Assembly (NCBI RefSeq): GCF_009760925.1
Contig: NZ_VRLV01000006.1
Span: 434,264-498,263, forward strand
DNA: 64,000 nucleotides
Direction: 5' to 3'
Source: Nonomuraea typhae
GTDB taxonomy: Bacteria; Actinomycetota; Actinomycetes; Streptosporangiales; Streptosporangiaceae
The notes beneath the pieces are model-generated. The model did not search any database, was not told where the DNA came from, and saw only the letters and a program-made list of their open reading frames with translations. Positions 42,050-50,534 of the stretch are shown here, piece after piece (within the stretch, counting starts at the first letter, position 1; each line of letters opens with the position of its first letter). The translations under genes were made by a program, and so were the position numbers.

Positions 42050-42691
42050 ATGGCCCAGTCAGGTGACAAGCGCGGGGTGGTCTTCGCCGCCATCGTGGTG
42101 GTCGTCGCCGCGGTCGGCCTCTATGTGACGATGTGGCCGGGCGCCCGGGGCAGCGAGCCCACGCCCGGCCCGGCCACCTCCGCGGCGCCGCTTCCCCCCG
42201 CGACCAGCGCCCCCCTGGCCACGGCCAGCAACGCGCCGTTCGACATCTACGCCTACCTGCCGATGTCGCGGCAGCAGCTGGCCGCCGCGGCCGAGCTGGC
42301 CGAGCGCTTCACCGCCAGCTACGGCACGTTCCGCTACGACGAGGAGCCGGCCGTGTACGCGAACCGGGTCAAGGCGTTCACCACGGGCGAGCTGGCCACG
42401 TACCTCACCAAGGCGCTGACCTCCCCGGGCAGCATCGAGCAGAACAAGAACGAGCAGACCGTGGCCACGGCGACGGCGAGGATGAAGGAGATCAGGCAGG
42501 TCGGCAAGACCTCGATCGTCTTCATCATCACCAGCACGCAGAAGCTCGCCGGCAAGTCCGGCGTCAGCGAGCGGGCCGAGGACCTCGCGGTCACGCTGAC
42601 CCCGGTGGGCAACGACTGGCGGGTCTTCGACGTTCAGCCGGCCGGTGAGGGTCAGGACGGCGACCCCCAAAGCGGAGATCCTGAAGGGTGA
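42050..42691 (+). CDS. Membrane-anchored protein of the secretion cluster
   Basis: 213 residues. One N-terminal helix (GVVFAAIVVVVAAVGLYVTM) is followed by a Pro/Ala/Thr linker and an external domain from about 65: QQLAAAAELAERFTASYGTF, and LAVTLTPVGNDWRVFDVQP at the end. That pattern suggests an NTF2/VirB8-like fold, as in the TcpC-like protein, but at low similarity. It begins one base after the previous stop and overlaps the next gene (GTGA). Confidence 0.7.
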   Translation: MAQSGDKRGVVFAAIVVVVAAVGLYVTMWPGARGSEPTPGPATSAAPLPPATSAPLATASNAPFDIYAYLPMSRQQLAAAAELAERFTASYGTFRYDEEPAVYANRVKAFTTGELATYLTKALTSPGSIEQNKNEQTVATATARMKEIRQVGKTSIVFIITSTQKLAGKSGVSERAEDLAVTLTPVGNDWRVFDVQPAGEGQDGDPQSGDPEG

Positions 42692-43782
42692 ACGCCTCCT
42701 CTCGTACCCGGATCGGCATCGCCGTCGGTGTGGCGGGCCTGCTGCTCCTCGGGCTGATCATCGTCTCGCCGATGCTGATGATGCCCGGCATCCCCTCCTT
42801 CATCGGCACCAACCCGGCCACCGACTGCGAGGACGACGTCCAGACCGAGGAGGTCTCCGACTCGGCCGCCTCCGACATCCCGCCGGACCTGCTGGAGCTG
42901 TACAAGAAGCACGGCAAGAAGATCGGCGTGCAGTGGAACGTCCTGGCGGCCGTGGGCAAGCGGGAGACCGACCACTTCCGCTCGAACCTGCCCGGCGTCA
43001 AGAGCGGCACCAACTACGCCGGCGCGGCCGGGCCGATGCAGTTCCTGATCAGCACGTGGGGCGGCAAGGCCAGGATCCCGATCCCGTCGCAGTTCAACGG
43101 CTACGCCTCCGACGGCGACGGTGACGGCATCGCCGACGTCTACAACCCCGCCGACGCCATCCTGGGCGCCGCGCGCATGCTGAAGCGCAACGGGGCTCCC
43201 GAGAACGTACGGCGGGCGTTGTTCGTCTACAACCGGGCCTGGTGGTACGTCGACCAGGTCGAGGCCATCGCCAAGAAGTACGCCAAGTCCGGGGACGTGA
43301 AGCTGCCGCCGCAGGCCGACCCGAACTGCGACGAGCCGCTGGTGCAGGCGGCGCCGAGCGACGTGGTGGCCAAGATCCTCGCCTATGCGCTGGCCCAGCG
43401 CGGCAAGCCGTACCTCTGGGGCGGGACGGGACCTGACGCCTTCGACTGCTCCGGCATCATCTACATGGCCTACCGCAACGTCGGGCTGGACATCCCGCGC
43501 ACCACGTTCGGCCAGTGGCCCTTCGGCGTGAAGATCGAGGCGGGCACCGAGCAGCCGGGGGACCTGGTCTTCTTCAACGCCGGTCCCGGCACCGGCCCGA
43601 ACAACCCCGGGCACGTCGGCATGGTCGTCTCCAAGGGGAAGATGATCGAGGCGCGCTGCCGGTTGTGCGGGCCGATCAAGGTGACCAGCTACCGGCGCGA
43701 CAGCCTCATGGGCTTCACCCGGCCGTTGCAGAACCCCGCCGTCCTCGAACAGGTGAAGAAGCTGGAGAATGCGGCCCTATGA
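42688..43782 (+). CDS. Bifunctional lytic transglycosylase / NlpC-P60 peptidase (CwlT/TcpG-like)
   Basis: 364 residues from GTG. A signal anchor (about 9-30) is followed by a lysozyme-like domain (about 65-195; catalytic Glu93 in GKRETDHF, with AAGPMQFLISTWG and NPADAILGAARML). The C-terminal NlpC/P60 domain (about 225-345) has Cys254 in FDCSGIIYMAY and the His in PGHVGMVV. CwlT of ICEBs1 has the same two domains. It would open the peptidoglycan locally for the secretion channel. Its stop overlaps the Nudix start (ATGA). Confidence 0.9.
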   Translation: MNASSRTRIGIAVGVAGLLLLGLIIVSPMLMMPGIPSFIGTNPATDCEDDVQTEEVSDSAASDIPPDLLELYKKHGKKIGVQWNVLAAVGKRETDHFRSNLPGVKSGTNYAGAAGPMQFLISTWGGKARIPIPSQFNGYASDGDGDGIADVYNPADAILGAARMLKRNGAPENVRRALFVYNRAWWYVDQVEAIAKKYAKSGDVKLPPQADPNCDEPLVQAAPSDVVAKILAYALAQRGKPYLWGGTGPDAFDCSGIIYMAYRNVGLDIPRTTFGQWPFGVKIEAGTEQPGDLVFFNAGPGTGPNNPGHVGMVVSKGKMIEARCRLCGPIKVTSYRRDSLMGFTRPLQNPAVLEQVKKLENAAL

Positions 43783-44168
43783 GCATTGTCGTGGTAGCCG
43801 CGGTCATCGTCTCGGACGGTCGGGTGCTGGCCGCGCAGCGTGCGGAGCCGCCTGAGCTGGCCGGCGGGTGGGAGTTTCCCGGCGGGAAGGTGGACCCGGG
43901 GGAGAGCGAGGAGGAGGCGCTGGTCCGCGAGTGCCGGGAGGAGCTCGGGGTCGAGATCGCGGTCGGCGCGCGGGTGGGCGGCGACTGGCCGCTGTCGCCC
44001 GGCTACGTGATGCGGGCGTGGCTGGCCACGGTGGAGGCGGGCGAGCCGGCGGCCAAGGAGCACCTGGCGCTGCGCTGGCTGGCGCCGCAGGAGTACTTCG
44101 CCGTGGACTGGCTCGGGGCGGACCTGCCGGTCATGCAGGCGGTGGCGGATCTGCTGGCACAGGGTTAA
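43779..44168 (+). CDS. Nudix hydrolase (MutT/8-oxo-dGTP type)
   Basis: 129 residues. The Nudix box is complete: GKVDPGESEEEALVRECREE runs straight into LGV, matching GX5EX7REUXEEXGU. Start and end (MSIVVVAAVIVSDGRVLAAQ; LRWLAPQEYFAVDWLGADLP) resemble MutT-type 8-oxo-dGTP diphosphatases. It is translationally coupled to the cell-wall hydrolase gene, an unusual place for a sanitation enzyme; either it is co-opted or simply co-transcribed. Confidence 0.88.
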   Translation: MSIVVVAAVIVSDGRVLAAQRAEPPELAGGWEFPGGKVDPGESEEEALVRECREELGVEIAVGARVGGDWPLSPGYVMRAWLATVEAGEPAAKEHLALRWLAPQEYFAVDWLGADLPVMQAVADLLAQG

Positions 44169-44226
44169 GCCACTGCGTTGCGTGACATAACCACTACGAG
44201 TTGTGTCCGCATTCGGGGGAAGTGGC

Positions 44227-45513
44227 ATGTTCGGACGGAGGCGGCCCCGCGGGGTCGCGGCGGCAGTCGGGGCCGGTGCGCTGATGCTGGCGACCCTGTC
44301 CACGGTGACGGCGGCGATGGCCGGCGACGTGTCGCTGGTCTTCGACCGGCTCGACGACCCGGACCGCGAGCTCGGCAAGTGGGTGCGCACCGGGGACGTG
44401 CTGCGTTTCCGGGTACGGCTGGCGGGCAAGGCCCGGGACGCCCGGCTGGCCGTGGCGGCGAGCCCGGGGGAGGCGCTGTCCACGGTGGCGTGTTTCCCCG
44501 CTCCTTCCCCTGCTCCTTTCCCCGCTCCTTTCCCCGCGCCGCCTGCTCCGGCGTCGGCCGGTGCGGTGCCGTCGCCCTCGCCTTCGCCGTTTGGGTCGAT
44601 GCTGGCCGGGAGCACGCCGCCGCAGGTCGTGGTGACGCGTGGGGCGGAGGTGTGCCGGCTGGGGAAGGTGGCCGGAGAGCGGGCCGTGGACGTGCTGCTG
44701 ACCGTGCCTCAGGGGGTGACGGAGGTCGTCCTGGCGGCGGTGGCGCAGGTGCGGGGGAGTTCGGGGCTGGCGACGCTGAGCGGAAGCGCCCGGACCGCGG
44801 TGGGCGCCCGCCTGATGGACCCCGCGCCGAGCACGGCCCCCGCGCCACCCACCGACTCCGCCGGCGTTGCGGCGCCGCCTGCCAAGGACGCTGTCGGCGT
44901 TGTGGCGCCGCCTGCTAAGGACGTTGCCGGCGTTGTGGCGCCGCGTGCCAAGGACGCTGCCGGCGTTGTGGCGCCGCCTGCTAAGGACACGGCTGGTACG
45001 GCGGTGCCGCCTGCCCCGGTGACGCCGCCTTCTGCGCCCGCTGTCCCGGTACGGCCTGGAAAATCTGGTGAGAAGGCCACGCGGCAGCAGAACCGGGGCC
45101 TCGCGACCGGGAAACAAGGCGGCGGCAGCGCGTACCAGACGGGCGGGATGCCGAGCGGTGGGTATGCGGAGAGTGGAACGAGTCCCTATATTTCCGGGTC
45201 TGTTCCACCGCCGGTCGTCGCGCAACCCCAGCAACCCGCCACCCAGCCCCAGCAACCCGCACCGCCGCAGGGCCCGGGGGGTGACCCGAACCTCCGCCTG
45301 CCCCAAGCCGCACCCGCGCCACCCGCGGCCGGAGCCCCGCTTCCTCGCCAGATCGCGGTGGCCCACAGAAGGCTGGACCCGGGCAAGCCGCTGGATCTCC
45401 TCACCGGCCCGCGTGGCGTGCCCGTGACCGCGGGCGGCATCGGGGTCCTGCTGACCGCGCTCTGGCTCGCCGCGCGTACGCAGCGTCGCCGGATCGCGCG
45501 TTCGGGCGGTTGA
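44227..45513 (+). CDS. Secreted proline-rich protein with C-terminal membrane anchor
   Basis: 428 residues. A signal peptide (about 8-38, GVAAAVGAGALMLATLSTVT) is followed by a beta-rich domain with VSLVFDRLDDPDRELGKWVR. Then comes a Pro/Ala region with four to five tandem 11-residue repeats (GVVAPPAKDAA type, about 220-265). One C-terminal helix (GIGVLLTALWLAART) and a basic tail (QRRRIARSGG) follow, a membrane-anchor pattern without an LPXTG motif. It lies 58 bases after the Nudix gene and is possibly a surface or substrate protein of the secretion system. Confidence 0.7.
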   Translation: MFGRRRPRGVAAAVGAGALMLATLSTVTAAMAGDVSLVFDRLDDPDRELGKWVRTGDVLRFRVRLAGKARDARLAVAASPGEALSTVACFPAPSPAPFPAPFPAPPAPASAGAVPSPSPSPFGSMLAGSTPPQVVVTRGAEVCRLGKVAGERAVDVLLTVPQGVTEVVLAAVAQVRGSSGLATLSGSARTAVGARLMDPAPSTAPAPPTDSAGVAAPPAKDAVGVVAPPAKDVAGVVAPRAKDAAGVVAPPAKDTAGTAVPPAPVTPPSAPAVPVRPGKSGEKATRQQNRGLATGKQGGGSAYQTGGMPSGGYAESGTSPYISGSVPPPVVAQPQQPATQPQQPAPPQGPGGDPNLRLPQAAPAPPAAGAPLPRQIAVAHRRLDPGKPLDLLTGPRGVPVTAGGIGVLLTALWLAARTQRRRIARSGG

Positions 45514-45559
45514 CACGTTCCACACCGGGTAACAGCGTGACAACATCGGGGAACGGGGC

Positions 45560-45587
45560 TTTACTGGTGCTTTGACCTGACTAGTAT
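45560..45587 (+). promoter_or_regulatory. Candidate promoter
   Basis: TTTACT (45560-45565) and TAGTAT (45582-45587) are separated by 16 bases, about 40 bases before the preferred start of the next gene. Confidence 0.5.
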
Positions 45588-45627
45588 TCCGTTGACCATG
45601 GTTCCGGATTTTCGGCGGAGGACTCCG

Positions 45628-46728
45628 GTGGCACGCACACGAGCGACGGCCGTGTCCGCGTTGATCCTGGCCATCGCACTCACCGGTATCGCGGTCTCAC
45701 CCTTCGTGCTCCAGGCGGCCAGCGCCTCGGCCGTGGTGATGGACCCGCCGCCGCCCGTGGAAGGGTGCGACGCGGGCGAGGTCTGTGACCCGGAGGTCAC
45801 GATCACCCAGACGATCACCCAGACACCGGAACCGACCCAGCCCGAGACCACGATCACCAAGACGGTCACGAAGTCGCCGACGTCCAAGCCCACGACGCCG
45901 AAGAAGACGCCGACGACCAAGGCGGTGCCGACGCCCAAGACCTCGGCCCCCGCGACCACCTTCCAGCCGATCGTGCCCCCGCCGAGCGAGAACCTCCCGC
46001 TGTCGACCCCCACGCCGGAGTCGACGCCGGAGGAGTCGGTGCAACTGCCGACCGTCGCGAGCTCGCAGCCCCCGGCCACGCCGTTCTCGCCCTCGCCGTC
46101 GGAGTCGCCCAGCGAGGAGACGCAGGAGCTGCAGCTGAAGAACGCGGCTCCCGAGTTCGACCAGCGGGGGCTGACCCAGCGGCTCAGCATCCCCGCGCTC
46201 GTCCTGGTGCTGCTGGTGTTGTTCGCCGTGCTGATCTACGAGGGCAGGCTGCGCCGCCTGGCGCACGCGGCCGCGGTCCGCAAGGCCGGCCCCGTCACCC
46301 CCGAGCCCCACGGCTATCCGGCGGGGCCCGGCTACACGTCCTACCCGCCGACTGGCTACACGCAGCAGCCCCATTACCCGGGCGGCACGGCGTACGCGCC
46401 GATCATCAGCTTCGTCCCGGTCCAGACGTATCCGGCCCAGCAGCCGGCCTACCCGGGGCCGCAGCCGTACCAGCAGCCTTACCAGCCGGAGCCCATGCCC
46501 GAGCCGGTGGTGCTGCACCCGGACGAGTTCGTCTCCTACGGCCATGAGCAGCCGGCGGAGGAGGAGAAGGTCCGCGGCGCGTTCGAGCCGCTGGTCCCGC
46601 CGGAGCCCGAGCCGCCCGGCGACATCCCCTCGGGCGGATCGGGCCCCTACGACGCGACCCGCGAGATGCCGCTGTCCCCGGGTTCCGCCGCCGAACCGGG
46701 CGACGACGACCTCTTCCGCAACCGCTAG
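45628..46728 (+). CDS. Signal-anchored Thr/Pro-rich membrane protein
   Basis: 366 residues from GTG 45628 (GGAGG upstream). ATG 45598 gives ten more residues but a poorer signal. The signal peptide (RATAVSALILAIALTGIAV) leads to an external Thr/Pro/Ser stalk with repeated TITQT and TPTP segments. A central membrane helix (SIPALVLVLLVLFAVLIY) separates it from a cytoplasmic Pro/Tyr/Gln-rich tail (YQQPYQPEPMPEP). This looks like a transmembrane surface protein that connects wall and cytoplasm. Function unknown; it follows a similar protein downstream of the secretion operon. Confidence 0.65.
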   Translation: MARTRATAVSALILAIALTGIAVSPFVLQAASASAVVMDPPPPVEGCDAGEVCDPEVTITQTITQTPEPTQPETTITKTVTKSPTSKPTTPKKTPTTKAVPTPKTSAPATTFQPIVPPPSENLPLSTPTPESTPEESVQLPTVASSQPPATPFSPSPSESPSEETQELQLKNAAPEFDQRGLTQRLSIPALVLVLLVLFAVLIYEGRLRRLAHAAAVRKAGPVTPEPHGYPAGPGYTSYPPTGYTQQPHYPGGTAYAPIISFVPVQTYPAQQPAYPGPQPYQQPYQPEPMPEPVVLHPDEFVSYGHEQPAEEEKVRGAFEPLVPPEPEPPGDIPSGGSGPYDATREMPLSPGSAAEPGDDDLFRNR

Positions 46729-46745
46729 GCCGGCGGGCAAAAAGG

Positions 46746-46772
46746 AACCGCCCACGAACCACGTGGGCGGTT
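46746..46772. terminator. Hairpin terminator between convergent units
   Basis: An 11-bp stem (46746-46756 with 46762-46772) with a five-base loop. On the minus strand it is followed by CCTTTTTG, so it can end the sdhCAB unit that reads toward it. It may also serve the plus-strand gene. Confidence 0.8.
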
Positions 46773-46779
46773 ACGTCGT

Positions 46780-46874
46780 GCCGTGACGGCGGGGACCACG
46801 TCCGACGTGAGAAGCGATCCCCCCGATCGGCGGAAACCGGCGACGGCGGGTGGCGTTACGCCGGCCCGCCGTAA
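46780..46874. repeat. Dispersed intergenic repeat, copy B
   Basis: Shares its conserved blocks with 23520-23615: GTCCGACGTGAGAAGCGA at 46800, CGATCGGCG, then CGGCGGGTGGCGT and the end CGCCGTAA. It contains a short hairpin GGCG-TTA-CGCC that copy A lacks. It lies between the terminator and the sdhB stop. Confidence 0.8.
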
Positions 46875-46881
46875 GGAATCG

Positions 46882-47640
46882 CTACGACGACGTCCGGCGG
46901 CGGAAGATCTTGTTGCCGAGCCACACGAGCGGGTCGTACCTCCGGTCCACCACGCGTTCCTTCATCGGGATGAGCGCGTTGTCCGTGATCTTGATGTGTT
47001 CAGGGCAGACCTCCGTGCAGCATTTGGTGATGTTGCAGTAGCCCAGCCCGTGCTGCTCCTGCGCCGAGTCCTTCCGCTCGGCCACGTCATACGGGTGCAT
47101 GTCCAGCTCCGCGATGCGCATGAGGAAACGCGGCCCCGAGAAGGCCGGCTTGTTCTCCTCGTGGTCGCGGATCACGTGGCAGACGTTGTTGCACATGAAG
47201 CACTCGATGCACTTGCGGAACTCCTGCGAGCGCTCCACGTCCACCTGCTGCATGCGGTACTCGCCCGGCCGCACGTCGGCGGGCGGAGTGAAGGACGGGA
47301 CCTCCCTGGCCTTCTGGTAGTTGAACGACACGTCCGTCACGAGGTCCTTGATGACGGGGAAGGTCCGCATCGGGGTGACCGTGATGGTCTCGTCCTGCTC
47401 GAAGGTGGACATGCGGGTCATGCAGCCCAGCCGCGGCTTGCCGTTGATCTCCATCGAGCAGGAGCCGCACTTGCCGGCCTTGCAGTTCCAGCGCACGGCC
47501 AGGTCGGGCGCCTGCGTGGCCTGGAGGCGGTGGATGATGTCGAGGACGACCTCGCCCTCGTTCACCTCCACGGTGAAGTCCTCGAGCTTGCCCTCGCCGC
47601 CCTCACCGCGCCAGACCTTGAACTTCGCCTTGTAACTCAT
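46882..47640 (-). CDS. sdhB: Succinate dehydrogenase/fumarate reductase iron-sulfur subunit (operon 1)
   Basis: 252 residues. The N-terminal 2Fe-2S domain has CKAGKCGSCSMEINGKPRLG with a Cys after it. The C-terminal part has CIECFMCNNVC and CCTEVCPEHI, ligands of the 4Fe-4S and 3Fe-4S clusters. It carries electrons from the flavoprotein to the membrane subunit. It overlaps the sdhA stop by four bases (ATGA). It resembles the Rv0247c-type Sdh1 complex rather than the second complex in this window. Confidence 0.93.
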   Translation of the reverse strand: MSYKAKFKVWRGEGGEGKLEDFTVEVNEGEVVLDIIHRLQATQAPDLAVRWNCKAGKCGSCSMEINGKPRLGCMTRMSTFEQDETITVTPMRTFPVIKDLVTDVSFNYQKAREVPSFTPPADVRPGEYRMQQVDVERSQEFRKCIECFMCNNVCHVIRDHEENKPAFSGPRFLMRIAELDMHPYDVAERKDSAQEQHGLGYCNITKCCTEVCPEHIKITDNALIPMKERVVDRRYDPLVWLGNKIFRRRTSS

Positions 47641-49511
47641 TTCGCGTTCCCCAGCTCTTCATCGGTGAGGTACTTCTTCAGCTCGTCCCGGTCGAACAGG
47701 TCGAACAGGTCCTTGCGCATCGACGGCTGGACCTTCTCCTCCACGGTGACCGAAGAGCCGTCCGCGGTCGAGCAGACGAGGAGCTTGCGGCGCCACTCGG
47801 GGTTCATGCCCGGGAAGTCGTCGCGGGTGTGCCCGCCGCGGCTCTCCTCGCGCAGCAGCGCGGCGCGGGCCACGCACTCCGAGACCAGCAGCATGTTGCG
47901 CAGGTCGAGGGCGAGGTGCCAGCCGGGGTTGTAGATGCGCGATCCGGCGGCGCCGACGAGCTGCACGCGCTCCTTGAGCTTCTCGACGACCTCCATGGCC
48001 TCGGCGACCTCCTCGGCCTTGCGGATGATGCCGACGAGGTCGTTCATCGTCCGCTGGAGCTCGTGGTGGACCTCGTACGGGTTCTCGCCGGTGCGCTCGA
48101 GCGGGGCGACGGCCTCGGCGTGCGCGGCCTCGACCGACTCCTCGTGTACGGCGGGCCGCGCGCCGAGCGCGTTGACGTACTCCGCGGCGCCGAGACCGGC
48201 CCGGCGGCCGAAGACCAGCAGGTCGGACAGCGAGTTGCCGCCCAGGCGGTTGGAGCCGTGCATGCCGCCCGAGACCTCGCCCGCGGCGAACAGGCCGGGC
48301 ACGGCCGCGGCCCCGGTGTCGGCGTCCACCTCGACGCCCCCCATGATGTAGTGGCAGGTGGGGCCGACCTGCATGGGCTCGGCGGTGATGTCGACGTCGG
48401 CCAGCTCCTTGAACTGGTGGTGCATCGACGGCAGCCGCCGCTTGATCTCCTCGGCCGGCAGGCGGGTGGAGACGTCGAGGAAGACGCCGCCCTGGGGTGA
48501 GCCGCGGCCCGCCTTCACCTCGGAGTTGATGGCCCTGGCCACCTCGTCACGCGGCAGCAGCTCCGGCGGGCGCCGGTTGTTGGCCTGGTCGGTGTACCAG
48601 CGGTCGCCCTCCTCCTCGGTGGTGGCGTACTTGTCCTTGAATACGTCCGGGATGTAGTCGAACATGAAGCGCTTGCCGTCGGAGTTGCGCAGCACGCCGC
48701 CGTCGCCGCGGACCGACTCGGTCACCAGGATGCCCCGGACCGAGGGCGGCCAGACCATGCCCGTGGGGTGGAACTGGATGAACTCCATGTTGATGAGGTT
48801 CGCCCCGGCCAGCAGGGCCAGCGCGTGGCCGTCGCCGGTGTACTCCCAGGAGTTGGAGGTGACGACGTAGGACTTGCCGATGCCGCCGGTGGCCAGCACG
48901 ACCGCGGGCGCGTCGAAGACGAGGAAGTTGCCGTTCTCGCGCCAGTAGCCGAAGGCGCCGGAGATCCGGTCGCCGTCCTTGAGCAGGCGGGTGACCGTAC
49001 ATTCGGCGAAGACCTTGATGTATGCCTCGTAGTCGCCGTGGTTCTCGTGGTCCTCCTGCTGGAGCGCGACGACGCGCTGCTGCAGCGTGCGGATCAGCTC
49101 CAGGCCGGTACGGTCGCCCACGTGGGCCAGGCGCGGGTATTCGTGGCCGCCGAAGTTGCGCTGGCTGATCTTGCCGTCTTTGGTCCGGTCGAACAGGGCG
49201 CCCCAGGCTTCCAGCTCCCAGACGCGGTCCGGGGACTCCTTGGCGTGCAGTTCGGCCATGCGCCAGTTGTTGAGGAACTTGCCGCCGCGCATGGTGTCGC
49301 GGAAGTGGACCTGCCAGTTGTCGTCGGAGTTGACGTTGCCCATGGCCGCGGCCGCGCCGCCCTCGGCCATGACCGTGTGTGCCTTGCCGAACAGCGACTT
49401 GCAGACGATCGCCGTGCGCTTGCCCTGCTGCCTGGCCTCGATCGCGGCCCGCAGCCCGGCGCCGCCCGCACCGATGACGACGACGTCGTATTCGTGACGC
49501 TCGATTTCCAC
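47637..49511 (-). CDS. sdhA: Succinate dehydrogenase/fumarate reductase flavoprotein (operon 1)
   Basis: 624 residues from GTG (AAGGAAT upstream). The FAD-binding VVVIGAGGAGLRAAIEARQQ begins near residue 9, and the covalent-FAD His is in KAHTVMAEGG. Catalytic segments are INMEFIQFHPTGM, TESVRGDGGVLRN, CHYIMGGVEVD and HGSNRLGGNSLSDLLVFG. C-terminal helices follow. It oxidises succinate to fumarate or works in reverse. Partner subunits are encoded on both sides. Confidence 0.94.
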   Translation of the reverse strand: MEIERHEYDVVVIGAGGAGLRAAIEARQQGKRTAIVCKSLFGKAHTVMAEGGAAAAMGNVNSDDNWQVHFRDTMRGGKFLNNWRMAELHAKESPDRVWELEAWGALFDRTKDGKISQRNFGGHEYPRLAHVGDRTGLELIRTLQQRVVALQQEDHENHGDYEAYIKVFAECTVTRLLKDGDRISGAFGYWRENGNFLVFDAPAVVLATGGIGKSYVVTSNSWEYTGDGHALALLAGANLINMEFIQFHPTGMVWPPSVRGILVTESVRGDGGVLRNSDGKRFMFDYIPDVFKDKYATTEEEGDRWYTDQANNRRPPELLPRDEVARAINSEVKAGRGSPQGGVFLDVSTRLPAEEIKRRLPSMHHQFKELADVDITAEPMQVGPTCHYIMGGVEVDADTGAAAVPGLFAAGEVSGGMHGSNRLGGNSLSDLLVFGRRAGLGAAEYVNALGARPAVHEESVEAAHAEAVAPLERTGENPYEVHHELQRTMNDLVGIIRKAEEVAEAMEVVEKLKERVQLVGAAGSRIYNPGWHLALDLRNMLLVSECVARAALLREESRGGHTRDDFPGMNPEWRRKLLVCSTADGSSVTVEEKVQPSMRKDLFDLFDRDELKKYLTDEELGNAK

Positions 49512-49520
49512 AGGTATTCC

Positions 49521-50312
49521 TTATGCGAACGGGAAGTTGACGATGCCTTTGGCCACGAGCCGGACGTAGAAGTCGGCGCCCATCACCGAGAACATCGAGG
49601 CCCACGCGAGGGGCTGGTGCTTGGCGTTGAGCTTGGAGACGAAGGTCCAGGCCCTGTAGCGCACCGGGTGACGGGAGAAGTGGTTGAGGCGGCCGGCGGT
49701 GATGTGCCGGCAGGAGTGGCAGGACAGGGTGTACAGGTTGATCAGCACCGCGTTGAGGATGAGGATCCAGGTGCCGAGCCCCGTCGGCGTGTGGATGAGC
49801 GCGAGCACCGCGTCGTAGGCCAGGATGAGGCCGATGAGGATCGCCGCGTAGAAGAAGTAGCGGTGGATGTTCTGGACGATCAGCGGGAAGCGGGTCTCAC
49901 CGGTGTACTTGCCGTGCGGCTCCTGCACCGAGCACGCGGGCGGCGACAGCCAGAACGAGCGGTAGTAGGACTTGCGGTAGTAGTAGCAGGTGAGCCGGAA
50001 ACCGCCGGGCAGACCGAGGATCAGCAGGCCGGGCGGTAGGGCGTACCAGTCGCCGAAGGGCGCCAGCCCGAGGAATCGGGCGCCCTCGGGACATGACGTC
50101 GCCAGGCACGGCGACGAGAACGGGGCTATGTACTCGCTCGGGGCGTAGTAGTAGCTGCCATCGAAGATCGCCCATACGCCGTAGACAAGAAATGAGCTGA
50201 GCCCGAGAAACGTCAAGAGCGGGGCCAGCCACCAGTTGTCGGTGCGAAGCGTGCGCACTTTGAGCTGCGCGCGCTGCCTCCTTACCGGGCTTTCAGGCGT
50301 CGTCTGGGTCAT
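49521..50312 (-). CDS. sdhC: Membrane anchor subunit of Sdh operon 1 (Rv0249c-like)
   Basis: 263 residues with five or so membrane helices, for example WLAPLLTFLGLSSFLVYGVW and FFYAAILIGLILAYDAVL. Potential haem His are in QNIHRYFFY and SCHSCRHITAGRLNHFSRHP. The order anchor-flavoprotein-iron-sulfur and the length fit the Rv0249c-type single anchor. The ATG at 50312 is preceded by GAGAGG. It lies nine bases before sdhA. Two CRP-type sites lie upstream. Confidence 0.85.
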   Translation of the reverse strand: MTQTTPESPVRRQRAQLKVRTLRTDNWWLAPLLTFLGLSSFLVYGVWAIFDGSYYYAPSEYIAPFSSPCLATSCPEGARFLGLAPFGDWYALPPGLLILGLPGGFRLTCYYYRKSYYRSFWLSPPACSVQEPHGKYTGETRFPLIVQNIHRYFFYAAILIGLILAYDAVLALIHTPTGLGTWILILNAVLINLYTLSCHSCRHITAGRLNHFSRHPVRYRAWTFVSKLNAKHQPLAWASMFSVMGADFYVRLVAKGIVNFPFA

Positions 50313-50437
50313 CGCGGACCTCTCCACCTCCCGCGGACCCTGCTCGCCTGGGGTCCGGGTTCGTATCTGGGCGCGCGGGCGTCTCACGCTCAGCCGCGCA
50401 TTGGTGGGGGATACGTTACGACGACGGCATCACGTTT

Positions 50438-50488
50438 TGTGACAAGGGTCACTCACTTTTTCGATGCCCCCGTGTGATTCCTGTCACG
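50438..50488 (-). promoter_or_regulatory. Two CRP/FNR-type sites upstream of sdh operon 1
   Basis: TGTGACAAGGGTCACT (50438-50453) and TGTGATTCCTGTCACG (50473-50488) both fit TGTGA-N6-TCACA with one mismatch. Their centres are 35 bases apart. They lie about 125-175 bases upstream of the anchor-subunit start. This would let a CRP-like cAMP receptor adjust the sdh operon. Confidence 0.65.
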
Positions 50489-50534
50489 TTCGCACGTCAG
50501 GACCGGTGTCTTGGCGACATATCCGCGCCCCGGC

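Noticed and set aside
32603..46728. Integrative conjugative element
   Set aside because: No integrase, relaxase, tRNA or flanking direct repeat is visible within the window.
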